Below, piece after piece: positions 39,880-50,626 of a stretch of DNA of 64,000 bases. Under the pieces are notes generated by a model. The model saw nothing but the letters and a program-made list of their open reading frames with translations, did no database searches and was not told the DNA's origin. This stretch comes from Thinopyrum elongatum (taxonomy: Eukaryota; Streptophyta; Magnoliopsida; Poales; Poaceae), in NCBI GenBank assembly GCA_011799875.1, contig CM022298.1:54465792-54529791 (forward strand), in the 5' to 3' direction. A program made the position numbers and the translations under genes. Numbering within the stretch: position 1 is the first letter of the stretch; the number at the start of each line of letters is the position of its first letter.

Positions 39880-40430
39880 CAAAACACTGATGAGCAAAAT
39901 ACATGATGGAGATTCCACACACTCTTGTGTTTGGATTAATCATGTATTCCATGGTATGTAAAACAACCAGATATGTCCAATACTCCAAAGTTGTTGCGAG
40001 TATAGATACCAAAGTGATCAAAAGTACTGATCATGGGACAACAGTGAAAAAGGGTCATTGAGTACTATAGTAGCACTGATGACATGTTTTCTCGCAAGTG
40101 GAGATCATGAAGAGTTCGATGTAAAAGGTTACATCGAAGCAGTCTTCATCATTTCTCCATGCGATTTTCAATTTAAATTGAGGGTTTTGTGTAACACACA
40201 ATATGGTGGCACAGTTAGTTGGAAATTGTTCCAAACAAGTTACTGTGGCGAATTCTATAACAGAGGCAAAGTATATTGCTGCTTTCGAAGCGACAAACAA
40301 GATGTTGAATCATATAGTTCATTCATGAACTTAGTATGGTTCCAAGATGGCTTTTGTAAATGGGACACTACTGCAAGTAGTTGCTCCATAACTCAGTCTG
40401 AGGAATCCAGGTTCGACCTGTGATTCGCAT
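39880..40430 (+). pseudogene. Decayed Copia pol (RT end / RNase H) in element C
   Basis: GGATTAATCATGTATTCCAT at 39934-39953 is a degenerate counterpart of the coding sequence for GxxMYAMVC. Further on, tcNTQYGG and a broken VANS-TEAxYxAA region at 40225-40290 mark RNase H. Stops and frame changes prevent translation. Same relic as in A, B and D. Confidence 0.65.
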
Positions 40431-40636
40431 ACATACCAAGCCAAGTCCACACAAAATATGAATTTTGTGAAAGCGTGAAAACGCGAAGATATGCAAAGAT
40501 ACACACGGAGCTGAAGTCGTCAGATGCGTTGGACATTCAGGCTATACCACAAGCGAAGCATATTTACACCGGTGTGCCACAGGTGCAATGTGCGTTAGCA
40601 TTAACTAGATTATTGACTCTAGTGCAAGTGGGAGTC

Positions 40637-42796
40637 TGTAGGAGATATGCGCTAGAGGCAATAATAAATGTTATTAATTATCTCCCTGTTCATAATTAGG
40701 TTTATGTTCCATGCTATAACTGCTATGGCTCTCGGGTCTGCAATAAAACGAGGCTTGGAGGAAGACTCATATGCATGTGTGGGATAATAAACGATAAAAT
40801 GTATTCCTAGTCAAGCCTCTATGACTGGCTCAAGTGTTGCACGATGGTTCTGTTTTCCTGATCATGGGCATGTCTATGCCAGCAACTTTGAGGGCACAAT
40901 GTTATAGGAACATTTGTGTTGAATCGACCCGATTGATGTTATGCTATGAGATTCATTCGTCACAAGTTAATGGTTAATAACACAGAGATGGTTAACATTT
41001 GCATGATTCCTTAGACCATGAGAGTATCGAGTTTCTTCATGCTTGCTTCATGAACTTTGGGGTTTATTAAACGTCATCCGTAAATGGGTGGCTATTACGG
41101 CGGCTTACGGGTTCATGGAAAAGTATGTCAAGTAACTTGATAGCTCAAGATTGGGATTTGCTCCTCCGGCGATGGAGAGATATCTCTGGGCCCTCTCGGT
41201 GTTACGGTATCCATCATCGTCTGGCCAGACACTTTGTGATTTGATCACGGGGATGCCGGAACACGGTAACGAGAAAAGAGAACAATACCGGTAACGAGGT
41301 AACTAGCATAGTGGACAAGTTGTTGATCCACGGGAATGCCAACATGTCTCACCTCGGGTATTTGTAACATATCGTGAAGCAACAGGAATAGCACACGGCA
41401 ACTGGAGGTTCACTCGAATATTCATTCGTGTGGGTATAGGGGTCAATATGGGTGTCCACGGCTCCGATGTTGATCATTGATCGGAAGGGGTTCCGTGTCA
41501 TGTCTATACTTCACCGAACCTATAGGGTCACACGCTTAAGGGTCATTTATGTGCTGAATACTAGATAGGGAGTCGGAGAGAAAGTCACTGGAAAGGTTTT
41601 AGAGACAACGGAAAAGTTCCGAAGAGAACACCGAAAAAGTTTTGGTAAAACCGAAAAGTTGTTTCGGATAAAACCATTGATCCAAAAAGGTTTTGGCAAG
41701 CACTGGGAATGTTTTGGAGGTTGACATATTGGTCTGGTAACTTCTGGAATTTTTCTGGAGAAAAAACCGAAAAAAGTTTTCGGAGCTGCCGGAATTGTTT
41801 ACCGGGTAAACGAAGATGGTTTTAAATTAAACCACCATACTGGAAATGTTCCGGAGCATGTCCAGATAATTTTAGAGGGTGCCGGAAATGTTCAGGGACC
41901 TTCGGGAATTTTTCTGGAAATTACACGCGGGAAAACATCTTGTCCCAGCGAGAGGGGACAAGATACCATGTTTCGTGGGGGCTATTTTGGGGGGGGGGGG
42001 GCCTTTGGGGCAGCCCCCTTGTTGGGGACAAGGTGTTGGTGGCCCCCCATGGTGGGGGGAAGCCCCCACAAATGGTGGAACATGTTGGGAGGAGGTGGCA
42101 GCCCCATGGTGGTGGCGCCATGGATGTGGGGGGACCCCCCCTTGGGACCTCTCCCCACCTTTGGTGGGTGCATGTTTTTGGGGAGGGGCCCCCTCATGTG
42201 GGCTGAAATTTTCAGCCCCCCTCCACCCCTTCCACCACTATAAAAGGAGGTGGAGAGGAGCTCTCCATCCCCACTCCAACTCTCACACACAAGCCATGCA
42301 TGATCTGGCATTCTCTCTCCCTCCCACGAAATAGTTTCGTAGTGCCGAAAGGCTGTCTGGGTTCCGGTGGGAACTAGTTCTGGACGGCGAAGCCCTGCCG
42401 GATAGATGACACCGTATGTGTGCAACTCTGCAGAGAGGTCGTAGTTTCGATCTTAGTGCCCGTGGGGCTGTTCGTGAGTGCCTCCCGAAGGGCTGTCCAA
42501 GTGACGGTCCGAGTTCTGTGAGTCCTCCCGAAGGGCTGTCTGCGACACCGTCCAGGGGACTGTCTGACCACCTCCCGGAGGGCTATCCGGGTGGCGGATG
42601 AAGGAGTACATCCTCACGGTTGGGAGGTTGTAAATCCTAGCTGCGGGGATCTGCACCGACGATTGTCATCGAGTCTACTTCCGCTGCGCTACGAGTCGGT
42701 AACGAAAAAGATCAAAACCTTGTATGCAGTCTCCATAGTGGTCCTGGGTTGGTGCGTAGGTCGAAATTTTTTTGTTTTCTGCTGCGTTACCCTACA
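40637..42796 (+). repeat. 3' LTR of element C (complete)
   Basis: Carries a third promoter-module type, shared partly with D: a hairpin ATCTTGTCCC...GGGACAAGAT (41936-41965), then a G/C-rich block (41990-42230, GGGGGG and CCCCC runs), TATA box and the CCTCCCGAAGGGCTGTCC array (42480-42600). Confidence 0.88.
42238..42247 (+). promoter_or_regulatory. TATA box in element C 3' LTR
   Basis: CTATAAAAGG followed about 30 bp later by the pyrimidine-rich CTCCATCCCCACTCC, a plausible start site. The counterpart in D is the complement of 61535-61544. Confidence 0.65.
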
Positions 42797-44036
42797 AGTG
42801 CTTTGATCTCAGCCTGCATAGTCACAAGTTCTTCAGGAGACATTTTCACAACATTGTTCTTCAGAAAACGCTCCTTCTTGTACTGAGCCTTCTTCACCTG
42901 CCTGGCCTTTTCAAATTTCCATTTCTCTTCAGTAATGAAGGCCGTCAACATGTGACTTTGACCAGGAGTGAGGTTTAATTCAGGCAAAGGTGTATTTGGA
43001 TCCTTGTGCCATAGATCGATGAAATCAAGGATCTTCCTTGGATGCAGCATGAGGGGCACAGCACTGCCTTTGGCACTAGCGGCCCTTTGTTGTCGATCTC
43101 TGATGATCTCAGCTAATTCTTCATCATCAGCTTCATCTTCACTTGACGGAACCTGAAAGGCGACCTGCTTTTTGTGAGGACTTGGCCTTGTGCCTCGTCC
43201 AGCAGTGGCCTTTTTCTTCAGCAAGGTCAGAGTTGTTGAAGACTGAGGTGGAGCTGAGGAACCTGCAGAGGCTCCAGAAGCAATTGAGATTCCAGTAGTC
43301 CTTTGGCACGTGGCAAGATGCACAGGTGCTGAGGACTTTGCAGGAGCAGCTGAGGACTTTGCAACTGAGGGAGTTGGAGCTTCTTTTGAAGAAGTTGCTT
43401 GAGGATCAGGCCGTGAGGGCTTTGAAGAGCTTGGCCGTGAGGGCATTGCAGCTGAGGAACTTGTCTTGACAGCTGGTTTCTTTGTCATAGCCTTCTTAGG
43501 CTTGCTAGCAGAGGCCTCAGCAGTGGCAGCAGCAGACTCTTCGTTGAATTTCTTCAGTGCCTCTTTAGCCACTTTGGCCATCTTGGCTTGACGCTTAGCC
43601 CACTCCTGAGGAAATTCCTCACCTCTTCTGATGCTTGTGGGATCAGCTTCTTGGCCTAGAGTCAATGGAGGTCTTGGGCATGGAGGGTTAACAGCGAATT
43701 TCTTCATGTACTTTGGAGTCACATATCGATACTCTCTCCATTCTCTTGCCCATCTTCTCTCAATCTTCTGAATGCGCACTTTGCGCTGATTTTTGTTCTC
43801 CTTGCCATGAGTTGCTTCATCAGAAGTACAATATTCATCATAGATGTCTTCAGGGATCTCAAAAGCAGTATTTTTTTTGGCCTTTTTCCTCCCTTCTGAG
43901 ATCTTTTACCATCAGCCATTTTCTTCACTTGAGGATTTTGAACAATGGATGTTTCTGAGGAAGTGTGCAACTTTTCTTCGAGGAACGTTGCAAATGAGTT
44001 AAGTTGATGAGAACCTAGAGATTCAGCAGCGGACAT
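42797..44036 (-). pseudogene. Envelope-like ORF of the Sirevirus-type element, N-terminal part (broken)
   Basis: Begins at an ATG at 44036 (MSAAESLGSHQ). A one-base change in an eight-base A run (complement of 43871-43878) shifts the frame. The long frame then covers 43779-42797: a basic start (IERRWAREWREYRYVTPKYM), an Ala/Ser/Pro/Lys-rich linker, an acidic SSEDEADDEELAEIIRD and a Lys-rich helix (WKFEKARQVKKAQYKKERF). It is cut by element C and resumes at 34319. No membrane segment is visible in this part. Confidence 0.7.
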
Positions 44037-45361
44037 TTGTACCTGTGAACAGAATATAGGTGCGAAGAATTTGGAGAGGTCATATGCGTTCTCAGAAGTT
44101 TTTCAAAAGTATCAAGTTTGAGGAATTTGACCAGGGGTGTCTTGAGGAATTTCACTAAGCGTTCTTTGACTTAGGTTCCAGAGTTGTATAGATTAAAAAT
44201 CCACACAATTGAGGAATCTTGAAGACAAACGTTGCTTAGAGAAACAGATCAAGAACAGAAGCAAGTTGGTGTTTAAGAACATGAAAGTTGAAGAATAAAC
44301 ACCTTTTGAAGATTTTGTGGAAATCATCAGAATCAACAATGGCAGTAAAAATAGATTATATTTACCCTTGATGAAGAACACGACAAACTGAGGGTAGCAG
44401 TGGGGAAGCTCGTCTGTTCAGAACTTCCACGCCCTAAATTGGAGATGGAAGACAGCTAAGGCGGCGGCGGAGTGAAGATTTCTGCGGCCGGCGTGAGTAC
44501 GACGGCGACGAGGTTGAGGCAGTGAAGCTCTTCCTCACCGGCGACGATGGAGTGTAGCGGCGGCGCTAGGTCTGAGAGCTCGAGTGAGGGAGTAAGATCG
44601 AGCGGGGTAAATGAGATCTGAGGAGGGCGAGGGGTCTTTATAGCCGAGGTGAAAAACCGCTCGTCCGAAGAAAATGGACGAACATGCCCTTGACCCTTCT
44701 CATCCTAACGACATGTGTCACCCACGTACTGTGAAGTGGAGATCGTGTTAGATCGTGGGTGAATAGATAAATTTTATCGAGGGATATGGAACGCTTTGAG
44801 CGGCAAAAGCTGAAAATTCAGATAAGAATATTTTAATGTTTCGTTCGCAAATTCTTCAGCTGTCAAGGACACAGTGAAGACTTTGAATGGGTTTCAAATA
44901 GAACGCACATGAAGAATTTGTGAACAGACTGGATTGAGTTTAGCATAGAGGGGGAACGGGTCCGATCACATTCACTTAGAAGAAAATCAACTTGAAGAAT
45001 TAGCAATAAGTGAATGCTGTAGAGGACTGAAAACTCAAATATATATATAGTCAATGAAGAACACGTTCGGAAAGAGTGAAGACTTTGCAAAGTTGAAGAA
45101 TTTGAAAATTTGAAGAATTTGCAAAATGAAGAAAAACTCAATTTTTGAAGATTTTTAACTTTTTGTGGTGGCGTGACCCACCGTATAAGAATGATGATTT
45201 CAGACGCCGCGTACAATTGTCGTAGGGCTCTGAGAATCAGATTCTTCGTTAATTTCTTCACACTTAGAGGGTTAGTCTTCATTGATTTGAAGAAAAACGT
45301 TTCTTCGTGTGTTGCGCATCTAAGTCATCAATTTGCGTAAGTGTTAGGATGTGTGTCCTTT
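44037..45361 (-). other. Spacer between RNase H and the envelope-like ORF, with an internal TATA
   Basis: No sustained ORF. On the minus strand GGCTATAAAGACCCC (TATAAAG at complement of 44637-44643) stands about 600 bp upstream of the envelope-like ATG, followed by a GC-rich leader-like block with GCCGGTGAGG. This could drive a subgenomic transcript. Confidence 0.45.
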
Positions 45362-47300
45362 TCAAAGGACATTCGAAGATTCTAAGATATTTAGCTCACA
45401 CCGCAACTTGCTAAATCTCTTCTCATCCAAGGGCTTTGTGAAGATATCGGCTAGTTGTTCTTCAGTCTTCACGTGCTCGATTGAGATGTCGCCCTTCAAC
45501 ACATGATCACGAAGAAAGTGATGACGAATCTGGATGTGCTTTGTCTTCGAGTGCTGAATTGGGTTATGAGCAATCCTGATGGCACTCTCATTGTCACAGA
45601 AGAGTGGCACATTCTTCACATTGATGCCGTAGTCCTTGAGGGTTTGCTTCATCCACAGCAGTTGAGCACAGCAAGAACCAGCAGAAATGTACTCAGCTTC
45701 AGCAGTAGAAAGTGATACGCAGTTCTGCTTCTTCGAGGACCAACATACTAAGGATCGTCCGAGGAAATGGCATGTGCCTGATGTTGACTTGCGGTCCACA
45801 TGATCACCAGCATAGTCAGAGTCAGAATATCCAATGAGATCAAAAGCCGAGCCCTTGGGATACCATAATCCAAGTGTTGGAGTGTGAGCTAGATATCGAA
45901 GAATATGCTTCACAGCCTTATGGTGTGATTCCTTTGGTGTAGCTTGAAAACGGGCACACATGCAAACACTAAGCATAATATCTGGCCTAGATGCACATAG
46001 ATACAGTAAAGAGCCAATCATGGAGCGGTATACCTTTTGATCGAAGTCTATACCATTTTCATCAGTGCATAGATGGCCATTTGTGGGCATAGGGATTTTG
46101 GCGCCTTTGCATTCTTGCATACCGAATTTCCTCAGAACGTCCTTGAGGTATTTCTCTTGATAAATGAAGATGCCATTGCGTTGTTGACGAATTTGAAGAC
46201 CTAAGAAGAATTTCAATTCTCCCATCATGGACATTTGATATTCCTCACTCATCATATAAGCAAATTCGTCAGTATAACGTTGGTTAGTACAGCCAAAGAT
46301 AATATCATCAACATATATTTGGCACACGAATAATTCATCATCATATGTTTTGGTGAAAACAGTTGGGTCGAGTGAACCGGATTTGAAGCCTTTCTTCATG
46401 AGGAATTCCTTCAGAGTATCATACCACGCCCGAGGGGCCTGCTTGAGGCCATAGAGGGCCTTATTGAGTCTGAAGACTTGATCAGGATGCTTAGGATCTT
46501 CAAAACCTGGGGGTTGAGCAACATATACTTCTTCCTCAAGTTTACCATTGAGGAATGCACTTTTCACACCATTTGATATAAGATGATATTATGATGGTTA
46601 GCATAGGCAAGCAATATGCGAATAGCCTCATGTCTAGCAACAGGTGCAAAAGTTTCATCGAAATCAATTCCTTCAAACTGTGTGTAGCCTTGAGCTACAA
46701 GACGAGCCTTATTCCTTACCACAAGGCCATTTTCATCTTGCTTGTTGCGGTAGATCCATTTTGGTGCTGATGATATTGTGCTTGCGAGGGTCTGGTCGCT
46801 TGACAAGCTCCCACACATTGTTTAGCTCGAATTGATGTAATTCCTCTTGCATCGCTTGAATCCATTCAGGCTCCAGAAATGCCTCATCTACTTTGGTGGG
46901 CTCTGTGATAGAGATGAAAGCAAAATGCCCACAAAAGTTAGACAAATGTGAAGCTTTTGAGCGAGTGAGAGGAACTGGTGCGTTGATGATTCTCTCAATC
47001 TGTACTTCATTTGCAACGCGAGGATGAGCAGGTTGATGACTTTGATTTGGCTCAGCATTTTCTTCAGAGCCATTTTCTTCAGATGCACCAGCCTGATTTT
47101 CTTCACGATCTGGAATGACTTCTTCAGCAGATTCCTCGGTAGGAATAACATCCTCAGTAGCCTTTAGCTTGATGGATTCCTTAGGAGACATTTCATCTAG
47201 CATAGGAGGTAGGTGCTCTCTTTGCGAGCCATTAGTTTCATCGAACCGCACATCTACAGTTTCAACAACCTTGTTGTGATAGGTGTTGAAGACCCTGTAG
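45362..47300 (-). pseudogene. Copia reverse transcriptase and RNase H of the Sirevirus-type element
   Basis: The minus-strand frame 47251-46733 is the integrase-RT linker (Glu-rich) and the start of RT ([22 protein letters not shown]). A frame change near 46770 is followed by [35 protein letters not shown] one-base loss near 46565 shifts frame again, and 46567-45362 is a 401-codon frame with SAFLNGKL, LYGLKQAPRAWY, the catalytic YVDD (complement of 46304-46315), SLLYLCASRPDI and RNase H motifs (STAEAEYISAGSC, CDNESAI, KTKHI). All catalytic motifs are present but two frameshifts inactivate the polyprotein. The Gypsy element separates it from integrase. Confidence 0.88.
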
Positions 47301-47832
47301 GTGTGTGTAACACCCCCGGTGGTTAACTACAGTAATCCCATTTTGATTATGCCATGTCATCATGTTTAACAGTGCATGATCATCATTTGCATCATAATGC
47401 ATTTCAACTTCTAACTCAAATTCAAATTAAATTAAAGTGGAAAATAAAAGTTGTCCAACATAGTAACTAAATTGTTCATTAAATAGCAAATAAATCAGAG
47501 ACAATTCTAAAATTGAAACCAACATCATTGGAGTTGGGTAAGTGACTCAAACATCTTCAAACAGCGACTAAAAACAATATTTAATAACCAATTATTAAAT
47601 CTAATTTAAGTATGAAATGATGTTTTGCCCAAACTAATTTTAGGTGTTAGGAAATAAAGCACTGGTATTTATGGACCAGGTCACATGTTTTACAAAATTC
47701 AATTTGAGCCCTAACTATTTACAAAACAGGGGTATGGATAAATAAAAAGAGAAAAGAAAAGAAAAAGGAAAAGCCCCCCCCCCCCGGCCCAACTGGGCCA
47801 AGGCCCAGCCGGCCGGCCCACTCCCTCCCTAT

Positions 47833-49303
47833 ATGGCCTTCCCCTGGAGGCCAGCAAACCCTAGCCCACCCCGCACTCTTCCCTCGCTCCTCTGCTTCCC
47901 CCGACCCGATCCAGATCGAGGGGCGGCGACCCCGGCGACCGCGCCGCCCCGCTCCCCGTCGCCGTTCGACGCCACCAAGCCGGCGCCCCTTCGCCACCTC
48001 GTCGGACCGCCAGCCGCCGACGCCTCGCCTCCTCCCCGGAGCCTGCGCTCGCCGCCTCCCTCGTCGCCGTCGCTGCCCTCCCTCGCTGGACCGCCGAACC
48101 CCCGCCGCCTCCTCGTCCTCCCCCTCAACGGCTACCCCGAGCCTCGCTGGCCCCCGAACCCCGGCAACGAATGTGAGCCCCGTCGCCGCCTCCCTCTCTC
48201 TCCCCGTCCCCGTCGCCCGTCCCGGTCGCCGCACTCCGGCCGCGCCCTGGCTCGCCCGCCCACGCCGATGGCCGCGCTCGCTGCGCCACTTCGTGCCCCC
48301 CCGCGTCCCTCTGTGCTCGCCTCGCTCGCCGCACGCCTCGCCCGCGCAGCCTCGCTGCTGCCGCTGTCTTGCGCCGCCGCCCGCGCTGCTACTGCTGCTC
48401 CGCGAGCTGCTCGCCGCCCGCGCACGCCGCTGCTCGCCGGCTGCCGCCGAGCCCAGCTTGCCGCCTGCGCCCGCGCGCCACTCGGCGTCGCCTCGCCACT
48501 CCCCGCGCCGGCGCGCGCCCGTAGCCGCGTCGCCACGCGGGTGCGTGTTGACCCGCTCCATTGGCCGGACCTGTCCGGCCCCGAATGGGCCTGGCCGCGG
48601 ACGTGTCCGCCCCGGGCCACTGCCATGTGGGGCATGCCCTGGAATAAAAAAAAAAAATTAAAAGAAATAGATAGTTAATTATATAATTAACCTAATTAAC
48701 TCTGTTTAATTAAACTAACTAATTAATCTGTGATTAACTTAATTAAACCCTAATTAATCTTAACAGACTGCTGATGTCATGCTGATGTCATGCTGACGTC
48801 ATGCTGACGTCAGCAAGACACTGTTTCGGATAATGTTAATTTAAATAATTAATTAAATTCCAGAAATTAATAAAAACTTTAGAAAATCATATTAAATAAT
48901 CCGTAACTCAGATCGAAAAACTTTGTACATGAAAGTTGCTCAGAACGACGAGACGAATCTGAATACGCGGTCCGTTCGTCCGTCACGCGTCCCTAACTAT
49001 CCGAACTTGCAACCGTTCCCCTCTTATCCTCTGTCCGATAATTCCAAAGACCCGGGGAATATCGTCAGATATTCTCCCGCTCCGTCTGTTACGTGTGATG
49101 CTGCGTTAGACTACCCCTAGCACCGTGTATCGTATTTGTCATGCTCATGTTTGCTATATATTTATACTGTTTCCTCCCCCTCTTCTCTCTCGATAGCCCC
49201 CGACCCTGACGTCGTCCCCGAGACCGACGCAGCTCCGGAGCCCGAAGACACCATAGACGACCTTGCCCTTGCCGCCGAGCAACCAGGCAAGCCCCTCCCT
49301 TGA
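47833..49303 (+). other. Possible two-exon ORF inside the Gypsy LTR
   Basis: Open frame from ATG 47833 through 48172 (113 codons plus one base; Pro/Ala/Arg-rich) meets a donor-like GAAT|GTGAGC. A strong acceptor TTCTCTCTCGATAG ends at 49196 after a long pyrimidine tract. Joining keeps the frame and adds an acidic tail (PDPDVVPETDAAPEPEDTID type) to a TGA at 49301-49303, 148 codons in all. The 3' LTR preserves it (56776-57115, 58140-58246). Against it: the ATG overlaps the TATA-like box, and GC-rich DNA is easily open. No homology recognised. Confidence 0.3.
48771..48813 (+). promoter_or_regulatory. Four 11-bp tandem repeats with TGACGTCA (bZIP-type) sites
   Basis: CTGATGTCATG twice, then CTGACGTCATG and CTGACGTCAG. 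The last two contain TGACGTCA, the palindromic bZIP/TGA-factor site, spaced like an as-1-type pair. The same block is in the 3' LTR at about 57712-57754. Confidence 0.55.
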
Positions 49304-49596
49304 GCATACCGATATCGCCCATTCTAAATTTCTCATGCTTGCATTAGAATTACTGCTGCTGCTGCTTTACCTATTCTGATGCATAGCCTGTTCATTGTAA
49401 CCTACTGTTGATAATTACCTACATATCCTAAACTGTTTAGTCTAGGCTGGGTAGAGACCTATCAGTGACCCCACTTATCCCGACTGCCGCGCTGGATCGT
49501 CAGAAGACCCGATCAATGGGATTGAAGACCAGGACCCGACACCGCACATCACCCCCCCTTAGTTGTAACGACACTGCAGCGTTACTATCGAGTGCC

Positions 49597-49796
49597 GAGG
49601 GTGAAACCTCTTGTAGCACTTCTGATGTTAACTCGTAGTAGCTATTCGGTCGTGGTCATCGAGGGTGATTCCTCCTTCACCGCTTCCGATAACGACGCTG
49701 TCCTACAACTCCTCAAGTGTGGGCCCAGTGAGGGTGATTCCTCCTAGTTCACCTTGACGGATACATCGAGTGGGAATTCAATGAGGGTGATACCTC
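49597..49796 (+). repeat. Degenerate repeat of GAGGGTGATTCCTC in the Gypsy LTR
   Basis: Four units at 49597, 49661, 49730 and 49783 (cores GAGGGTGAAACCTC, GAGGGTGATTCCTC twice, GAGGGTGATACCTC). GAGG and CCTC arms are conserved while the loop varies, so each can form a small hairpin. Confidence 0.65.
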
Positions 49797-50498
49797 GGAT
49801 TCCCTGATGTTATGGACACACGGATACTTGGACCTTACAATGTTACTTGGAAAGGCGGGTCGACCCTGAGGGGTACCCGCATGTGATGTGAAGGCGGGTT
49901 GCCAGTGTGGTGCCCGAGTGGTGAATACGAGGCGCGGCCGGGCATTCTTGGCCCTTGCCGCAAGTCCTCGAGACGGGGCGACGGGGTCACATCTTTCGTG
50001 AGTCTCTGCTCGTTACCGCAAGCCCTAGTCCTAACGATTTGGATATTTGATCCGAGCAGACCTCTGGTCTGATAGCACTAACCATCACGTGGGCATAGTA
50101 TGGGCGTTCTGCATCGTATGCATCAGCCGAAAGCTCTGTCAGACGTCCAGTTCAGCACTGCGGCCGGGCTGGGCCGGCACCATCCTGAGGGGTGGAGCCT
50201 GGTTCGCCCGGCACGCAACGACCCGGAGGGCGAGGGGCGATGGCCAAGACCCCCTTGCACTTAGGATGTAGACCGGCGGGGACCTCTCTGCTGAGCTGTA
50301 GGTAGGGTTGCGATGTGTCGTTTGGCCGAGGCCGGGCATGACCCAGGAAAGTGTGTCCGGCCGAAGTTAATCGAGCGTGTTGGGTAAGTTGGTGCACCCC
50401 TGCAGGGAAGAACACTTCTATCGATAGCCGGTCCTACGGTAAAGGACACTCGGAGTTGTATCCTGATTGATACAATTTAGAATTGGATACTTGGATAC

Positions 50499-50626
50499 TA
50501 TGGCTCTGGGATTGCTTCTCGCAGGGAGTCGAGAAGGGATCTCAGGACGAGGTTGATGACTGTATGGCTCTGGGATTGCTTTCTCGCAGGGAGTCGAGAA
50601 AGGATCTCTGGGTGAGGTTGATATTA
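50499..50626 (+). repeat. 64-bp tandem duplication with a covarying hairpin
   Basis: TATGGCTCTGGGATTGC begins at 50499 and 50563. Each unit contains a perfect stem around CAGGGAGT: CTTCTCG/CGAGAAG in unit 1 and CTTTCTCG/CGAGAAAG in unit 2. Unit 2 has an added T on the left arm and a G to A change on the right arm, which together keep pairing. Confidence 0.7.

Larger units (their letters stand above)
35307..40636 (+). other. Element C internal region without intact genes
   Basis: 5330 bp, colinear with the internal regions of A and B. Ends in the polypurine tract GCAAGTGGGAGTC (40624-40636). ORFs are short and interrupted; the only recognisable coding relic is at 39880-40430. Confidence 0.8.
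34320..42796 (+). mobile_element. Element C: same family as A and B, in plus orientation
   Basis: Starts TGTAGGAGATATGCCCTAG and ends CGTTACCCTACA. The target duplication is AGTGT (34315-34319) versus AGTGC (42797-42801), one mismatch. 5' LTR 34320-35306 (987 bp, internally deleted), internal 35307-40636, 3' LTR 40637-42796 (2160 bp). The internal region is colinear with B's in reverse and equally devoid of intact genes. It interrupts the envelope-like ORF of the surrounding Copia element. Confidence 0.9.

Noticed and set aside
41879..42334. 151-codon ORF, Gly/Trp-rich, in the 3' LTR of C
   Set aside because: Arises from G-run sequence; overlapping frames on both strands are equally open and D lacks it.
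47719..48561. 280-codon minus-strand ORF in the Gypsy LTR (also 56665-57504)
   Set aside because: Antisense to a GC-rich block in which several frames are open on both strands; Gly/Arg/Ala-only composition; no domain.
48173..48661. 162-codon plus-strand ORF in the Gypsy LTR (also 57116-57604)
   Set aside because: Same GC-rich composition effect in an overlapping frame, with no independent support.
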